Below are positions 17,660 to 25,490 of a stretch of 64,000 nucleotides of DNA, piece by piece; position 1 is the stretch's first letter; each line of letters begins with the position of its first letter. The stretch spans positions 62,001 to 126,000 of the forward strand of contig JAICWO010000003.1 of NCBI GenBank assembly GCA_025934775.1, given 5' to 3'. Position numbers and translations under genes: made by a program. Below the pieces are notes generated by a model that was not told where the DNA came from, did no database searches, and was given only the letters and a program-made list of their open reading frames with translations. The DNA is from Gemmatimonadaceae bacterium (lineage in GTDB: Bacteria; Gemmatimonadota; Gemmatimonadetes; Gemmatimonadales; Gemmatimonadaceae).

Positions 17660-18169
17660 TTACTTGACGATGAAGTCGACCTGGCGCTTGACGGGGTAGT
17701 TCGTGCTGTTGAGCACCGCGACCGCCGTGTACTTTCCGGGCTTCACGCCCGTGTCCCACGACTCGCTCACGCGCATCGCGTCGCCCGTGCCGAGCTGCTT
17801 GTTCTGCACGCCCTGCGTGAACATGCGGCCGTCCGCCCAGTGCCACACCGTGCGCCCCACCGAGTCGACGATCACGAAGTCGTACGCGCGCCCATTAGGA
17901 AAGTCTAATTCAACGTGTTTGCCGCCGACGTTCACCACGTCGAGCGCGAGCCGCACGGCCTTCGGCGCTACGACGACCGCGAAGCGCGAATCGATCTTCG
18001 CTTCGGTCGCGTGCTTGTCCGCGGCGTGTCGCTTGGGGGCGACGGCGGTGAAGGGATGGGTCGGGATGATCGAAGCGAGCGCGGCCGGCTCGTTCGAGCG
18101 AGGGCGCGGTCCGCACGCGAACGCGAGCGCACCGGCGCAGAGAATCGTGATGATCAGGCGGGTATTCAT
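17660..18169 (-). CDS. Lipoprotein with BsuPI (proteinase-inhibitor-like) domain
   Basis: A 169-residue exported lipoprotein. The signal is MNTRLIITILCAGALAFAC with lipobox AFAC. The mature part contains a BsuPI-type immunoglobulin-like fold: LALDVVNVGGKHVELDFPNG, AYDFVIVDSVGRTVWHWADG, MFTQGVQNKQL and a final VLNSTNYPVKRQVDF strand. The founding member, from Bacillus, inhibits the intracellular protease ISP; exported versions have no established target, so inhibition is only a family label here. The start is the ATG at 18169, because a longer frame upstream lacks a signal peptide. It is transcribed divergently from the atp genes across a 230-bp AT-richer gap. Confidence 0.82.
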   Translation of the reverse strand: MNTRLIITILCAGALAFACGPRPRSNEPAALASIIPTHPFTAVAPKRHAADKHATEAKIDSRFAVVVAPKAVRLALDVVNVGGKHVELDFPNGRAYDFVIVDSVGRTVWHWADGRMFTQGVQNKQLGTGDAMRVSESWDTGVKPGKYTAVAVLNSTNYPVKRQVDFIVK

Positions 18170-18361
18170 GGTCCCGATGGCGGCGGGTCGGGGTGCATGA
18201 CGGTGAACGCTCGGCCGCTCACAAATCATGCAAAGGCGAACTTATCAACCCCGAGACGAATAGTCAACGTGAAGGGTAACACCCAAAGTATCGGTCGTTG
18301 TGTGACTTAAACCACACGAGAAAATCTTCGGCGCTCGTTCGGTTTCAGCCCCGAAGTTCGC

Positions 18362-18390
18362 TTGCGAAAAATTTCACAAGCTCCTAGATT
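18362..18390 (+). promoter_or_regulatory. Predicted sigma70-type promoter for the atp operon
   Basis: TTGCGA (18362-18367) and TAGATT (18385-18390) are separated by exactly 17 bp, in a locally AT-rich stretch upstream of atpZ. Initiation about 7 nt after the -10 box would leave a leader of only a few nucleotides before the ATG at 18400, so atpZ may be translated from a nearly leaderless message. Confidence 0.55.
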
Positions 18391-18399
18391 CCGCGCCGC

Positions 18400-18690
18400 A
18401 TGACAGACGAGTTCAGGGGCGCCGGCTCACATCGGCCCGGCGGACCGGCCGGCCAAAAGGCCGCGCTCTCGGCCGGCGAATTTGCGGGCATCGGAATCGA
18501 GTTCGCCGCCACGATTCTCGTCTTTACGTTCGCGGGGGTTTGGCTCGACAATCGGCTCGGTTCCACCCCCTGGTTTGTGCTCGTGGGCGTGTTCGTGGGT
18601 GCGGCGGCGGGTTTCTACTCGATGTATCGACGGGTCACGGCGGCGCAGCGGCGCGACGAGGAGCGGCGAAAAGCCGAGCGGCAGCGATGA
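18400..18690 (+). CDS. atpZ: AtpZ-type small membrane protein of ATP synthase operon
   Basis: A 96-residue protein with two membrane helices (about 29-48, GIGIEFAATILVFTFAGVWL, and 54-73, TPWFVLVGVFVGAAAGFYSM), a Gly/Pro-rich N-terminus and a basic, charged C-terminal tail. This size, topology and first place in the operon match AtpZ, the small partner of AtpI that is encoded ahead of F0 genes; in this group these proteins assist c-ring assembly or Mg2+ supply, though the role is not settled. The stop overlaps the next start by 4 nt (ATGA). The promoter at 18362 lies directly upstream. Confidence 0.8.
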   Translation: MTDEFRGAGSHRPGGPAGQKAALSAGEFAGIGIEFAATILVFTFAGVWLDNRLGSTPWFVLVGVFVGAAAGFYSMYRRVTAAQRRDEERRKAERQR

Positions 18691-19040
18691 TGGGACCCGT
18701 GGCGCGGTACGTCTTGGGAGTGGCCGCGGTGGTGCTCATCGCGGCGTCGCTGCTCTCACTCGTCTTCCGCGGCCCTGGCGACATGGCGGCGGTGTGGGTG
18801 AGCGCGCTGGTGGCGTACGCGGTGCAGCTCGCGGCCTTCGGCATCGGGAACATGGTCGGCGGACGCACCAACCTCGTGGCGAAGATGGGGACCGGGGCGC
18901 TCGTGCGCTTCCTGGGCCTGGTGGTCTACGCCGTGCTGACGGCGATGGTGCTCCATATGCCCCTCGTGGCCGCGCTCATCAGCATCGTGACGTTCTTCTT
19001 TCTGACGACTCTAGTCGAACCTTTGTTGATCCGACTATGA
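18687..19040 (+). CDS. AtpI-like four-helix membrane protein
   Basis: A 117-residue hydrophobic protein predicted to span the membrane four times (helices near 5-25, 32-52, 68-90 and 92-114). It occupies the AtpI position between atpZ and atpB and overlaps both neighbours by 4 nt (ATGA at each end). AtpI proteins are thought to aid assembly of the c-ring. Sequence in this family is poorly conserved, so the name rests on position, size and topology. The ATG at 18687 is taken because of the overlap. Confidence 0.7.
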   Translation: MMGPVARYVLGVAAVVLIAASLLSLVFRGPGDMAAVWVSALVAYAVQLAAFGIGNMVGGRTNLVAKMGTGALVRFLGLVVYAVLTAMVLHMPLVAALISIVTFFFLTTLVEPLLIRL

Positions 19041-19984
19041 AAGTGCGTTCGTTCTTCCGTGCTCTGCTCGTGGCGGCCATCGTCGGCCTCCCCTCCGTCG
19101 TCCTCGCGCAGGATCCGGGCAAGCCCATCGAGACCCAGCTCGGACCGGCCGACATCATCATGCCGCACATCACGGACTCGAAGACGATCGAGTATCCGTG
19201 CTACAAGGGCGCCGGCGAATGGGCGTGCGAGGCAACGTTCCCGACCTGGAACGTGAAGATTGGCGGGAACACGTACGACCTGGGCCTCACGAAGCACATC
19301 TTCTTCATGATGCTCGCCGCGGTGCTCGTGGCGATCGTGTTGATCGGCGTGGCGCAGTCGCACGCGCGCTCGACGCGCGCGGTGGGGCGGCCGAAGGGCT
19401 TCGCCGCCGGCCTCGAGGCGGTGGTCCTCTACTTCCGCAACGAGATTTTTCTCCCGGCGCTCGGCGAACATGGCGGCGCGAAGTTCGTCCCGTTCTGCCT
19501 CACGCTCTTCTTCTTCATTCTCTTCTGCAATCTGTTCGGCCTCGTGCCCTACGGCTCGACGCCGACCGGCAACGTGGCCGTCACGGCGACGCTCGCTGGG
19601 ATCACGTTCGTCGTGATCGAGGTGACGGGGATGCGGACGCTCGGGGCAGGGTACCTGGGCACCATCTTCTACTGGCCGCACGACATGTCGGTCGGGGTGA
19701 AGCTGCCGCTGACGATCATCATGACGCCGGTCGAGATCGTCGGAAAGTTCACCAAGCCGTTCGCGCTCACGATCCGTCTTTTCGCCAACATGATCGCGGG
19801 GCACGTGATCATCCTGGCGCTGATCGGATTGATCTTCCTCTTCGGCTGGTTCGTGGCGCCGCTCGCCATCGCGATGGCGATCGGCATCATGATCCTCGAA
19901 ATCCTGGTCGCGGTCATCCAGGCGTTCATCTTCTCGCTGCTGGCGGCGGTGTTCATCGGGCAGATCCGCACCGCGCATCATTAG
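19037..19984 (+). CDS. atpB: ATP synthase F0 subunit a, with N-terminal signal-like extension
   Basis: The stator channel protein of F0 that carries protons to the c-ring. The 315-residue product has several membrane helices and the essential arginine (Arg247) in the motif TIRLFANMIAGH. The N-terminus is unusual: MKVRSFFRALLVAAIVGLPS followed by VVLAQD looks like a cleavable signal peptide, and a periplasmic stretch with two Cys (YPCYKGAGEWACEA) follows before the first family helix. The two cysteines could form a disulfide. Start ATG 19037 overlaps the preceding stop by 4 nt. Family assignment is certain; the processing is inferred. Confidence 0.95.
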   Translation: MKVRSFFRALLVAAIVGLPSVVLAQDPGKPIETQLGPADIIMPHITDSKTIEYPCYKGAGEWACEATFPTWNVKIGGNTYDLGLTKHIFFMMLAAVLVAIVLIGVAQSHARSTRAVGRPKGFAAGLEAVVLYFRNEIFLPALGEHGGAKFVPFCLTLFFFILFCNLFGLVPYGSTPTGNVAVTATLAGITFVVIEVTGMRTLGAGYLGTIFYWPHDMSVGVKLPLTIIMTPVEIVGKFTKPFALTIRLFANMIAGHVIILALIGLIFLFGWFVAPLAIAMAIGIMILEILVAVIQAFIFSLLAAVFIGQIRTAHH

Positions 19985-20433
<449 letters not shown>

Positions 20434-20489
20434 TCGTCGATCGGCCGGCGGCCCCGGGGCCGCCGGTCAGATCCCATCCACCATTCGCC

Positions 20490-21077
20490 ATGCACATGCG
20501 TTCGCTTTCACTCTCCGCCATGCTCCTCGCCGTGAGCGCCGCGCCCGCGATGGCGCAGGAAGCCGCGGGCGGCGGCGGTCTGATGAGCCTCCAGCTCAAC
20601 CTGATGTTCTGGACGCTCATCATCTTCGTCCTGCTGTATTTCATCCTCTCCAAGTGGGCGTTCGGCCCGATCACCGCGGCGGTCGAGAAGCGCGAGAAGG
20701 CGCTCGAGGACGCGCTCGAATCCGCCAAGCGCGACCGCGATGCGGCCGCGGCGCTGCTCGCCGAGCATCAGGCGCAGATCGCGGCGGCGCGCGACGAGGC
20801 GCAGAAGTACATCGCCGAGGGCCGCGCGGCGGGTGAAAAAGTTCGCACGGACATGCTCGCGCGTACGCGCACCGAACAGGACGAGATGCTCGAGCGAGCG
20901 CGGCGCGAGATCGAGAACGAGAAGGACCGTGCGATCGCGCAACTCCGCCGCGAAGCGGTGGACCTCGCGCTCGCCGGCGCGACCAAGGTCATCGAACAGA
21001 ACCTGCAGTCGGACAAGAATCGTCAGCTCGTCGAGAGCTATCTCTCGTCGCTCGGCACCCTCAACATCACTCAGTAA
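20490..21077 (+). CDS. atpF: ATP synthase F0 subunit b, with N-terminal signal-like extension
   Basis: The peripheral-stalk subunit joining F0 to delta and F1. After MHMRSLSLSAMLLAVSAAPA-MAQE, which reads as a signal peptide, a Gly-rich stretch leads to the single membrane helix (FWTLIIFVLLYFIL) and the SKWAFGPITAAVEKR start of the long charged coiled coil that fills the rest of the 195 residues. The C-terminus (DLALAGATKVIEQNLQSDKNRQL) is the typical delta-binding end. Start ATG 20490 is the first in the frame that keeps the signal; a second ATG two codons on is equally possible. The stop and the atpH start share one base (TAATG). Confidence 0.93.
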   Translation: MHMRSLSLSAMLLAVSAAPAMAQEAAGGGGLMSLQLNLMFWTLIIFVLLYFILSKWAFGPITAAVEKREKALEDALESAKRDRDAAAALLAEHQAQIAAARDEAQKYIAEGRAAGEKVRTDMLARTRTEQDEMLERARREIENEKDRAIAQLRREAVDLALAGATKVIEQNLQSDKNRQLVESYLSSLGTLNITQ

Positions 21078-21622
21078 TGCGCGAGCCAACGATCGCTCGG
21101 AACTACGCCGAGACGCTGCTCGAGCTGGCGAGGAAATCGGGTGACCTCGGCACCTGGGGAGAGCTGATCGACCAGGTCGCGGGGGCGATGGAATCCGATC
21201 GCCGGCTGCGCCGCTTCCTCGAGTCGCCGCGCGTGAGCGCGCAGCGCAAGAACGAGATTCTGTTCAAGGCGTTCGAGGGTCCACTCCCGCGAACGTTCGT
21301 GCGGTTCCTGCAGGCGCTGGTGACCCACCGCCGGCAGATGTTGATCCCCGTGATCGCGCGCGAATATCACGATCTCGTCGATCAGGTGGAGGGGCGCGTG
21401 CACGCGTCGGTGACGATCGCGCGCGAGGCCGATGGCGATGACCGCGAACTGGTCACGAGCCAGCTTTCGCGCGTCCTCGGGAAGAAGGTCGTGCCGCACT
21501 TCTACGTGAATCCGTCGATCATCGGCGGTGTCGTGGTGCGCGTGGGCGACACCGTGCTCGACGGATCGGTCCGGCGGCGACTGGCGACGCTTCGCTCCCG
21601 GATGCTCGGCGTCTCGCGCTGA
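21077..21622 (+). CDS. atpH: ATP synthase delta subunit
   Basis: Connects the b stalk to the top of the F1 alpha/beta ring. The 181-residue product has the usual layout: an N-terminal helical bundle starting REPTIARNYAETLLELA, the FLESPRVSAQRKNEIL segment, and the conserved C-terminal HFYVNPSIIGGVVVRVGDTVLDGSVRRRLATLR. The ATG shares one base with the atpF stop. A strong intrinsic terminator follows 24 bp downstream, so the alpha, gamma, beta and epsilon genes are not in this operon. Confidence 0.95.
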   Translation: MREPTIARNYAETLLELARKSGDLGTWGELIDQVAGAMESDRRLRRFLESPRVSAQRKNEILFKAFEGPLPRTFVRFLQALVTHRRQMLIPVIAREYHDLVDQVEGRVHASVTIAREADGDDRELVTSQLSRVLGKKVVPHFYVNPSIIGGVVVRVGDTVLDGSVRRRLATLRSRMLGVSR

Positions 21623-21646
21623 ACCGACTGGAGCACGCCGCGTTGG

Positions 21647-21681
21647 AAGAGCCGCCCCGACCCGGGCGGCTCTTTCTTTTT
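21647..21681 (+). terminator. Strong intrinsic terminator of the atp F0 operon
   Basis: The stem AGAGCCGCCC with GGGCGGCTCT closes a 6-nt loop and is followed by a T-rich run (TTTCTTTTT). It is the best rho-independent terminator in the window and ends transcription after atpH. Confidence 0.93.
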
Positions 21682-21790
21682 CCGACGTTTGTGTCACGGT
21701 GATCTGGCCAACGTCGGATCGCGGGATATCGTATACCTTGAACGGCTCGAACCCACCTCAGCCGAGCCCAGACTTTATCCGGAGTCCGCA

Positions 21791-24466
21791 ATGACTCGTG
21801 GTCACGCGCCAAGGCGCTTCGTGCTCCACACGCTGCTCGTCGTCGGCGGTCTCGCCGCAACGGCCTTCCCGCTCGCCGCGCAATCCGTCGTTCAACAAGG
21901 CGAGTGGAACGCGAAGGAGATCCTCGCCAAGGAGACGTACGTCAAACCGCCGGCGGTCGTCGAGCGGATCGTGACGGCGCCTCGGAACGCCGTCTCGTTC
22001 ACCAACCCGGCGCCAGACCGGCATCTCTTTCTCAAGACGGAGAGCGACGGGCTTCCGACGATCGATGCGTTCGGCAAGTTCCACTATCGCTTGGGCGGCG
22101 TGGAGATCGACCCCAAGGCGAATCGGGCGCGCGCGCTCACGACGCGCGGCAGCGTCGGCCTGACGCTGCTCGATCCGATGACGGGCAAGGAGCGCACGAT
22201 CGACACGCCGAAGGGCGCGCTCGTGAACGACGCGACGTGGTCGCCGGACAGCAAGAGCATCGCGTACGTCGCGAGCTTCGATGCGGCGACGTACATCTTC
22301 GTGGTCGATGTGGCGAGTGGCAAGTCGGTGCAGGTCACGAAGACGCCGCTGCTCGCGACGCGCGTGACGACGTATCGCTGGACGGCCGACGGCAAGAGCA
22401 TCGTCGCCGTGCTGCTCCCGGACAATCGCGGACCGGAGCCGAAGGCGCCAGCGGTCGAGACCGGGCCGCTCGTGCGGACCTCCGATGGACGCATTCTGGA
22501 GAATCGCAACTACGCGAGCCTGCTCCGCGATCAACACGACAAGGATCTGCTCGACTACTACACGCTCGGCCAGCTCGCTGTGATCGACGTGAAGACGCAC
22601 GCCGTGAAGAAGATCGGACAGCCGGCGCTGTTCACCGCGGTCGACGCCTCGCCGGACGCGCAGGATTTCCGCGTCACGCTGCAGACGAAGCCGTACTCGT
22701 ATCTCGTGCCGGTGTCGAACTTCGGTACGGTGGAGCAGCTCTGGGACTCGAACGGCAAGGTCGTGGCGGAGTTGGCGAAGCGCAACCTGCGCGAGGGGAC
22801 GAATCCGGCGGATTCGGCGAACGGCGGCGGCTTCGGCCGCGGCGGCGCCGCGTCGGATACTGGAAAGAGGAATCTCGAATGGAATCCGGCCGGCCCGGGG
22901 CTGATCTACCTCGAGGCCGACGCTTCGGCGCCGGCGAGCGGCGGCGCGGCGAACGGCCGGAGCGGCCGCGGTGGGCGGGGCGGGCGCGGGGCCGGCGCGG
23001 CGGCGCGGAAGGATCAGATCGTGAACTGGCTGCCGCCGTACGGCGCGACGGACAAGAAGGTGCTCTACGAAGCCGACGGCCGAGTGACGGCGGTGGAGCT
23101 CAGCGAAGACGGCAAGACGCTGTTCGTGGACGAGGGGAACGACCTCTACGCGGTGCGCCTCGCCGATCCGAGCAAGCGGTACGAGATCGCCAAGGGCGGC
23201 ACGATCGCGGCGGGCGGCCGCGGTGGCCGCGGCGGCGGCTTCGGCCGCGGCGGCGCGGTCTCGGATTCAGCGTTCTATAACAACCCGGGCAGCCTGCGCA
23301 CCAAGGAAGGTCCGAGCGGCGGCACGGTGGCCGTGGTCGGCAGCGACGGCAAGACCGTGTACCTCGAGGGGACCAAGTACTTCCAGGACTGGACGAAGGA
23401 CGCGCCGCACAACTTCGTGGACAAGGTGGACTTCGAGACGGGGCAGAAGACGCGCATCTTCGAGAGTCCGGCCGACGTCGACGCGACGGTGGTCGACGCG
23501 CTCGATGATGACTTCAGCAAGGCGATCGTGACGCGCCAGAGCCCGGCGATGGTGCCGAACTCGTTCCTCCTGGACACGAAGAGCGGCAAGCTCACGCAGC
23601 TCACGCACAACGCCGACTTCGCGCCCGAAGTGACGCACGCCATCCGGAAGCGGCTGCTCGCCGTGCGTCCGCGTGACGGGTACAAGTTCTACATCGACGT
23701 GACGCTGCCGCCGGACTACCGCGAAGGCACGCGGCTGCCGGGGATCATCTGGTTCTATCCGACGGAGTTCACGACGCAGGCGGAATACGACCAGCGCGTC
23801 AGAACGACGAACGTGGACGCGTTCCCGACGGTGAGCCCGCGGGCGCCGGAGATCTGGGTGACGCAGGGCTACGTCGTGATCCAGCCGCAGGACATCCCGA
23901 TCGTCGGCCCGCAGGGGCGGATGAACGATCACTACGTCGACGAGCTGCGCGAGGATCTCGATCTCACGCTCGAGACGGTGGAGAAGGCCGGCTATCTCGA
24001 CCGGGACCGCGTCGGGTTGTGGGGCCACAGCTACGGCGCGTTCAGCACGGTGAACGCGATGGTGCACACGCCGTACTTCAAGGCGGGCATCGCGGGCGAC
24101 GGCATGTACAACCGCACGCTGACGCCATTCGACTTCCAGAACGAGCGCCGCAACTTCTGGCAGGCGCAGGACACCTACCTCCAGATGTCGCCCTTCCTGT
24201 ACGCCGACCGGCTGACGGGCGCGCTCTTGATGTATCACTCATTAGAGGATCAGAACGTCGGGACCGACCCGATCAGCTCGATCCGCATGATGCAGGCGCT
24301 GCAGGGGCAGGGGAAGATCGCGGCGCTGTACATGTACCCGTACGAGGACCACGGCCCGGCGACGCGCGAGAGCGATCTCGATCAATGGGCGCGGTGGCTG
24401 GCGTGGTTCGATATCTACGTGAAGAACCCGCAGCCGAAGCAGACGACGGCGAACGTCGTTCCGTAG
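21791..24466 (+). CDS. Exported S9-family peptidase (prolyl oligopeptidase type) with Gly/Arg-rich inserts
   Basis: An 891-residue secreted serine peptidase. The N-terminus is a signal peptide (HTLLVVGGLAATAFPLAAQS). Residues about 40-630 form a beta-propeller-like region with repeated SPDSKSIAYVA and WTADGKSIV type strands. The C-terminal alpha/beta hydrolase carries the triad Ser747 (GLWGHSYGAFS), Asp820 (SLEDQNVG) and His854 (YEDHGP). Low-complexity GFGRGG and GRGGRGG patches interrupt the propeller at about 345, 400 and 475. The start ATG 21791 begins the signal peptide. It probably hydrolyses peptides in the periplasm or outside, with the M1 peptidase encoded downstream. A GTATACC element lies about 55 bp upstream. 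The glutamyl-endopeptidase subgroup is another possibility. Confidence 0.9.
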   Translation: MTRGHAPRRFVLHTLLVVGGLAATAFPLAAQSVVQQGEWNAKEILAKETYVKPPAVVERIVTAPRNAVSFTNPAPDRHLFLKTESDGLPTIDAFGKFHYRLGGVEIDPKANRARALTTRGSVGLTLLDPMTGKERTIDTPKGALVNDATWSPDSKSIAYVASFDAATYIFVVDVASGKSVQVTKTPLLATRVTTYRWTADGKSIVAVLLPDNRGPEPKAPAVETGPLVRTSDGRILENRNYASLLRDQHDKDLLDYYTLGQLAVIDVKTHAVKKIGQPALFTAVDASPDAQDFRVTLQTKPYSYLVPVSNFGTVEQLWDSNGKVVAELAKRNLREGTNPADSANGGGFGRGGAASDTGKRNLEWNPAGPGLIYLEADASAPASGGAANGRSGRGGRGGRGAGAAARKDQIVNWLPPYGATDKKVLYEADGRVTAVELSEDGKTLFVDEGNDLYAVRLADPSKRYEIAKGGTIAAGGRGGRGGGFGRGGAVSDSAFYNNPGSLRTKEGPSGGTVAVVGSDGKTVYLEGTKYFQDWTKDAPHNFVDKVDFETGQKTRIFESPADVDATVVDALDDDFSKAIVTRQSPAMVPNSFLLDTKSGKLTQLTHNADFAPEVTHAIRKRLLAVRPRDGYKFYIDVTLPPDYREGTRLPGIIWFYPTEFTTQAEYDQRVRTTNVDAFPTVSPRAPEIWVTQGYVVIQPQDIPIVGPQGRMNDHYVDELREDLDLTLETVEKAGYLDRDRVGLWGHSYGAFSTVNAMVHTPYFKAGIAGDGMYNRTLTPFDFQNERRNFWQAQDTYLQMSPFLYADRLTGALLMYHSLEDQNVGTDPISSIRMMQALQGQGKIAALYMYPYEDHGPATRESDLDQWARWLAWFDIYVKNPQPKQTTANVVP

Positions 24467-24510
24467 TGGCGCGGGGGAACCCTCGGGCGGGCGTCGGCGT
24501 GTTGGTGCGG

Positions 24511-24670
24511 GATCGCGACGTCGCCGGGTGAGACCAGTTTCGAGATTGCGAGATTCGAGATGCGAGATGCGAGTCAGATTGTCAGGCTGCCAAGGCCGAA
24601 ACAGTCTGACTCGCATCTCGTTTCTCGCGTCTGATTTCTCGAAACTGGTCTCGGGTTCGACGTCGAGATC
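24511..24670. repeat. Dispersed palindromic element, copy 1
   Basis: The core is bounded by GAGACCAGTTTCGAGA (24530-24545) and its exact reverse complement (24637-24652). Inside, cgagatgcgagtcaga (24563-24578) pairs perfectly with 24605-24620. Outside, GATCGCGACGTCG and CGACGTCGAGATC extend the palindrome. A second copy with the same ends lies at 28632-28789. It sits between the S9 gene and a convergent gene, codes for nothing I can see, and resembles a REP/REPIN or MITE-like sequence. Confidence 0.8.
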
Positions 24671-24684
24671 TCTGCGCGGAACCG

Positions 24685-25431
24685 CTACGGTCGCTGACTC
24701 CGCGGCGCGAAGTCCCACGCCATGCTGCCGCCGGCGTCGGGCGCTTGAATCTCGATGCGCCCAAAGTGCAGCACGACATTCTCCTCGAGCGAGCTCTGTC
24801 CCGCGATCTGGCCGGCGAGAATGTTCTGACGCTCGCGCGCGAGGTTGATGCGCTGCTGCAATTCGCCGGCGTGCTCCCGCGCGCGGAGCACGTCCTGCTT
24901 GGTCATCACCTTGCTCTTGCCGAGCTCCTCAGCCGTCGCGAGATCGCGCTGAGCCTGTTGGTAGTCGGCGTCGAGCTGCGCCAGGGATTCCTGGAGCGAG
25001 ATCCGCTGCTGCTCGAGTGACGCGCGCGCGTTGGACGACGTGAGGTGATCGGAGATGACGCTCACGTCGGAGAGCTGAATCGTCATCGACGGCGCGCCGG
25101 CGGAGTCGAGCACCTCGATCGTGCCGGCGAGCGCGTGCTGGCCGCTGGCGCTCAATCGAACGAGATCGCCGGTGAAGGGGCCCGCCTGTTTCACGATCTG
25201 AATCTCGGCGCTGGACTGCGCGATCTGGCCGTGCGGCGGCGAATTCTGCGTGACACCGAGATCGAACGAGCGAAGGTCGAACCGCGCCGCGGTGGTGGAA
25301 TCGATTTGGAGCGTGATCCGAGCGGGCGGAATCGCTTTGCGCGCTTGCCCGGAGGCCGGTATGGCGCCGGAAAGCACGGCGAGCGCAAATGCGGAACTGA
25401 ACGCCGGGAAGCGCGTAATGGACATCAGCAA
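24685..25431 (-). CDS. Exported protein with possible Hcp-like domain and C-terminal coiled coil
   Basis: A 248-residue protein with a signal peptide (FSSAFALAVLSGAIPASGQA). Residues about 35-125 contain strands arranged as in the Hcp tube-protein fold: ITLQID, FDLRSFDLGVTQNS, SSAEIQIVKQAGPFTGDLVR, GQHALAGTIEVLD and MTIQLSDVSVISDH. From about 135 to 205 a long coiled coil follows (EQQRISLQESLAQLDADYQQ and KQDVLRAREHAGELQQRIN). Hcp in type VI secretion is cytoplasmic and has no coiled-coil tail, so if the fold is right this is a repurposed, exported relative. No secretion genes are nearby. The Hcp link is my pattern match and needs a profile search; otherwise it is a hypothetical exported protein. 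Confidence 0.6.
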   Translation of the reverse strand: MLMSITRFPAFSSAFALAVLSGAIPASGQARKAIPPARITLQIDSTTAARFDLRSFDLGVTQNSPPHGQIAQSSAEIQIVKQAGPFTGDLVRLSASGQHALAGTIEVLDSAGAPSMTIQLSDVSVISDHLTSSNARASLEQQRISLQESLAQLDADYQQAQRDLATAEELGKSKVMTKQDVLRAREHAGELQQRINLARERQNILAGQIAGQSSLEENVVLHFGRIEIQAPDAGGSMAWDFAPRSQRP

Positions 25432-25490
25432 TCGTCACGTGGTGAGGGCCGTGATCTGAAAATAGCGCCGTTCCCTGATACAATTCGAAC

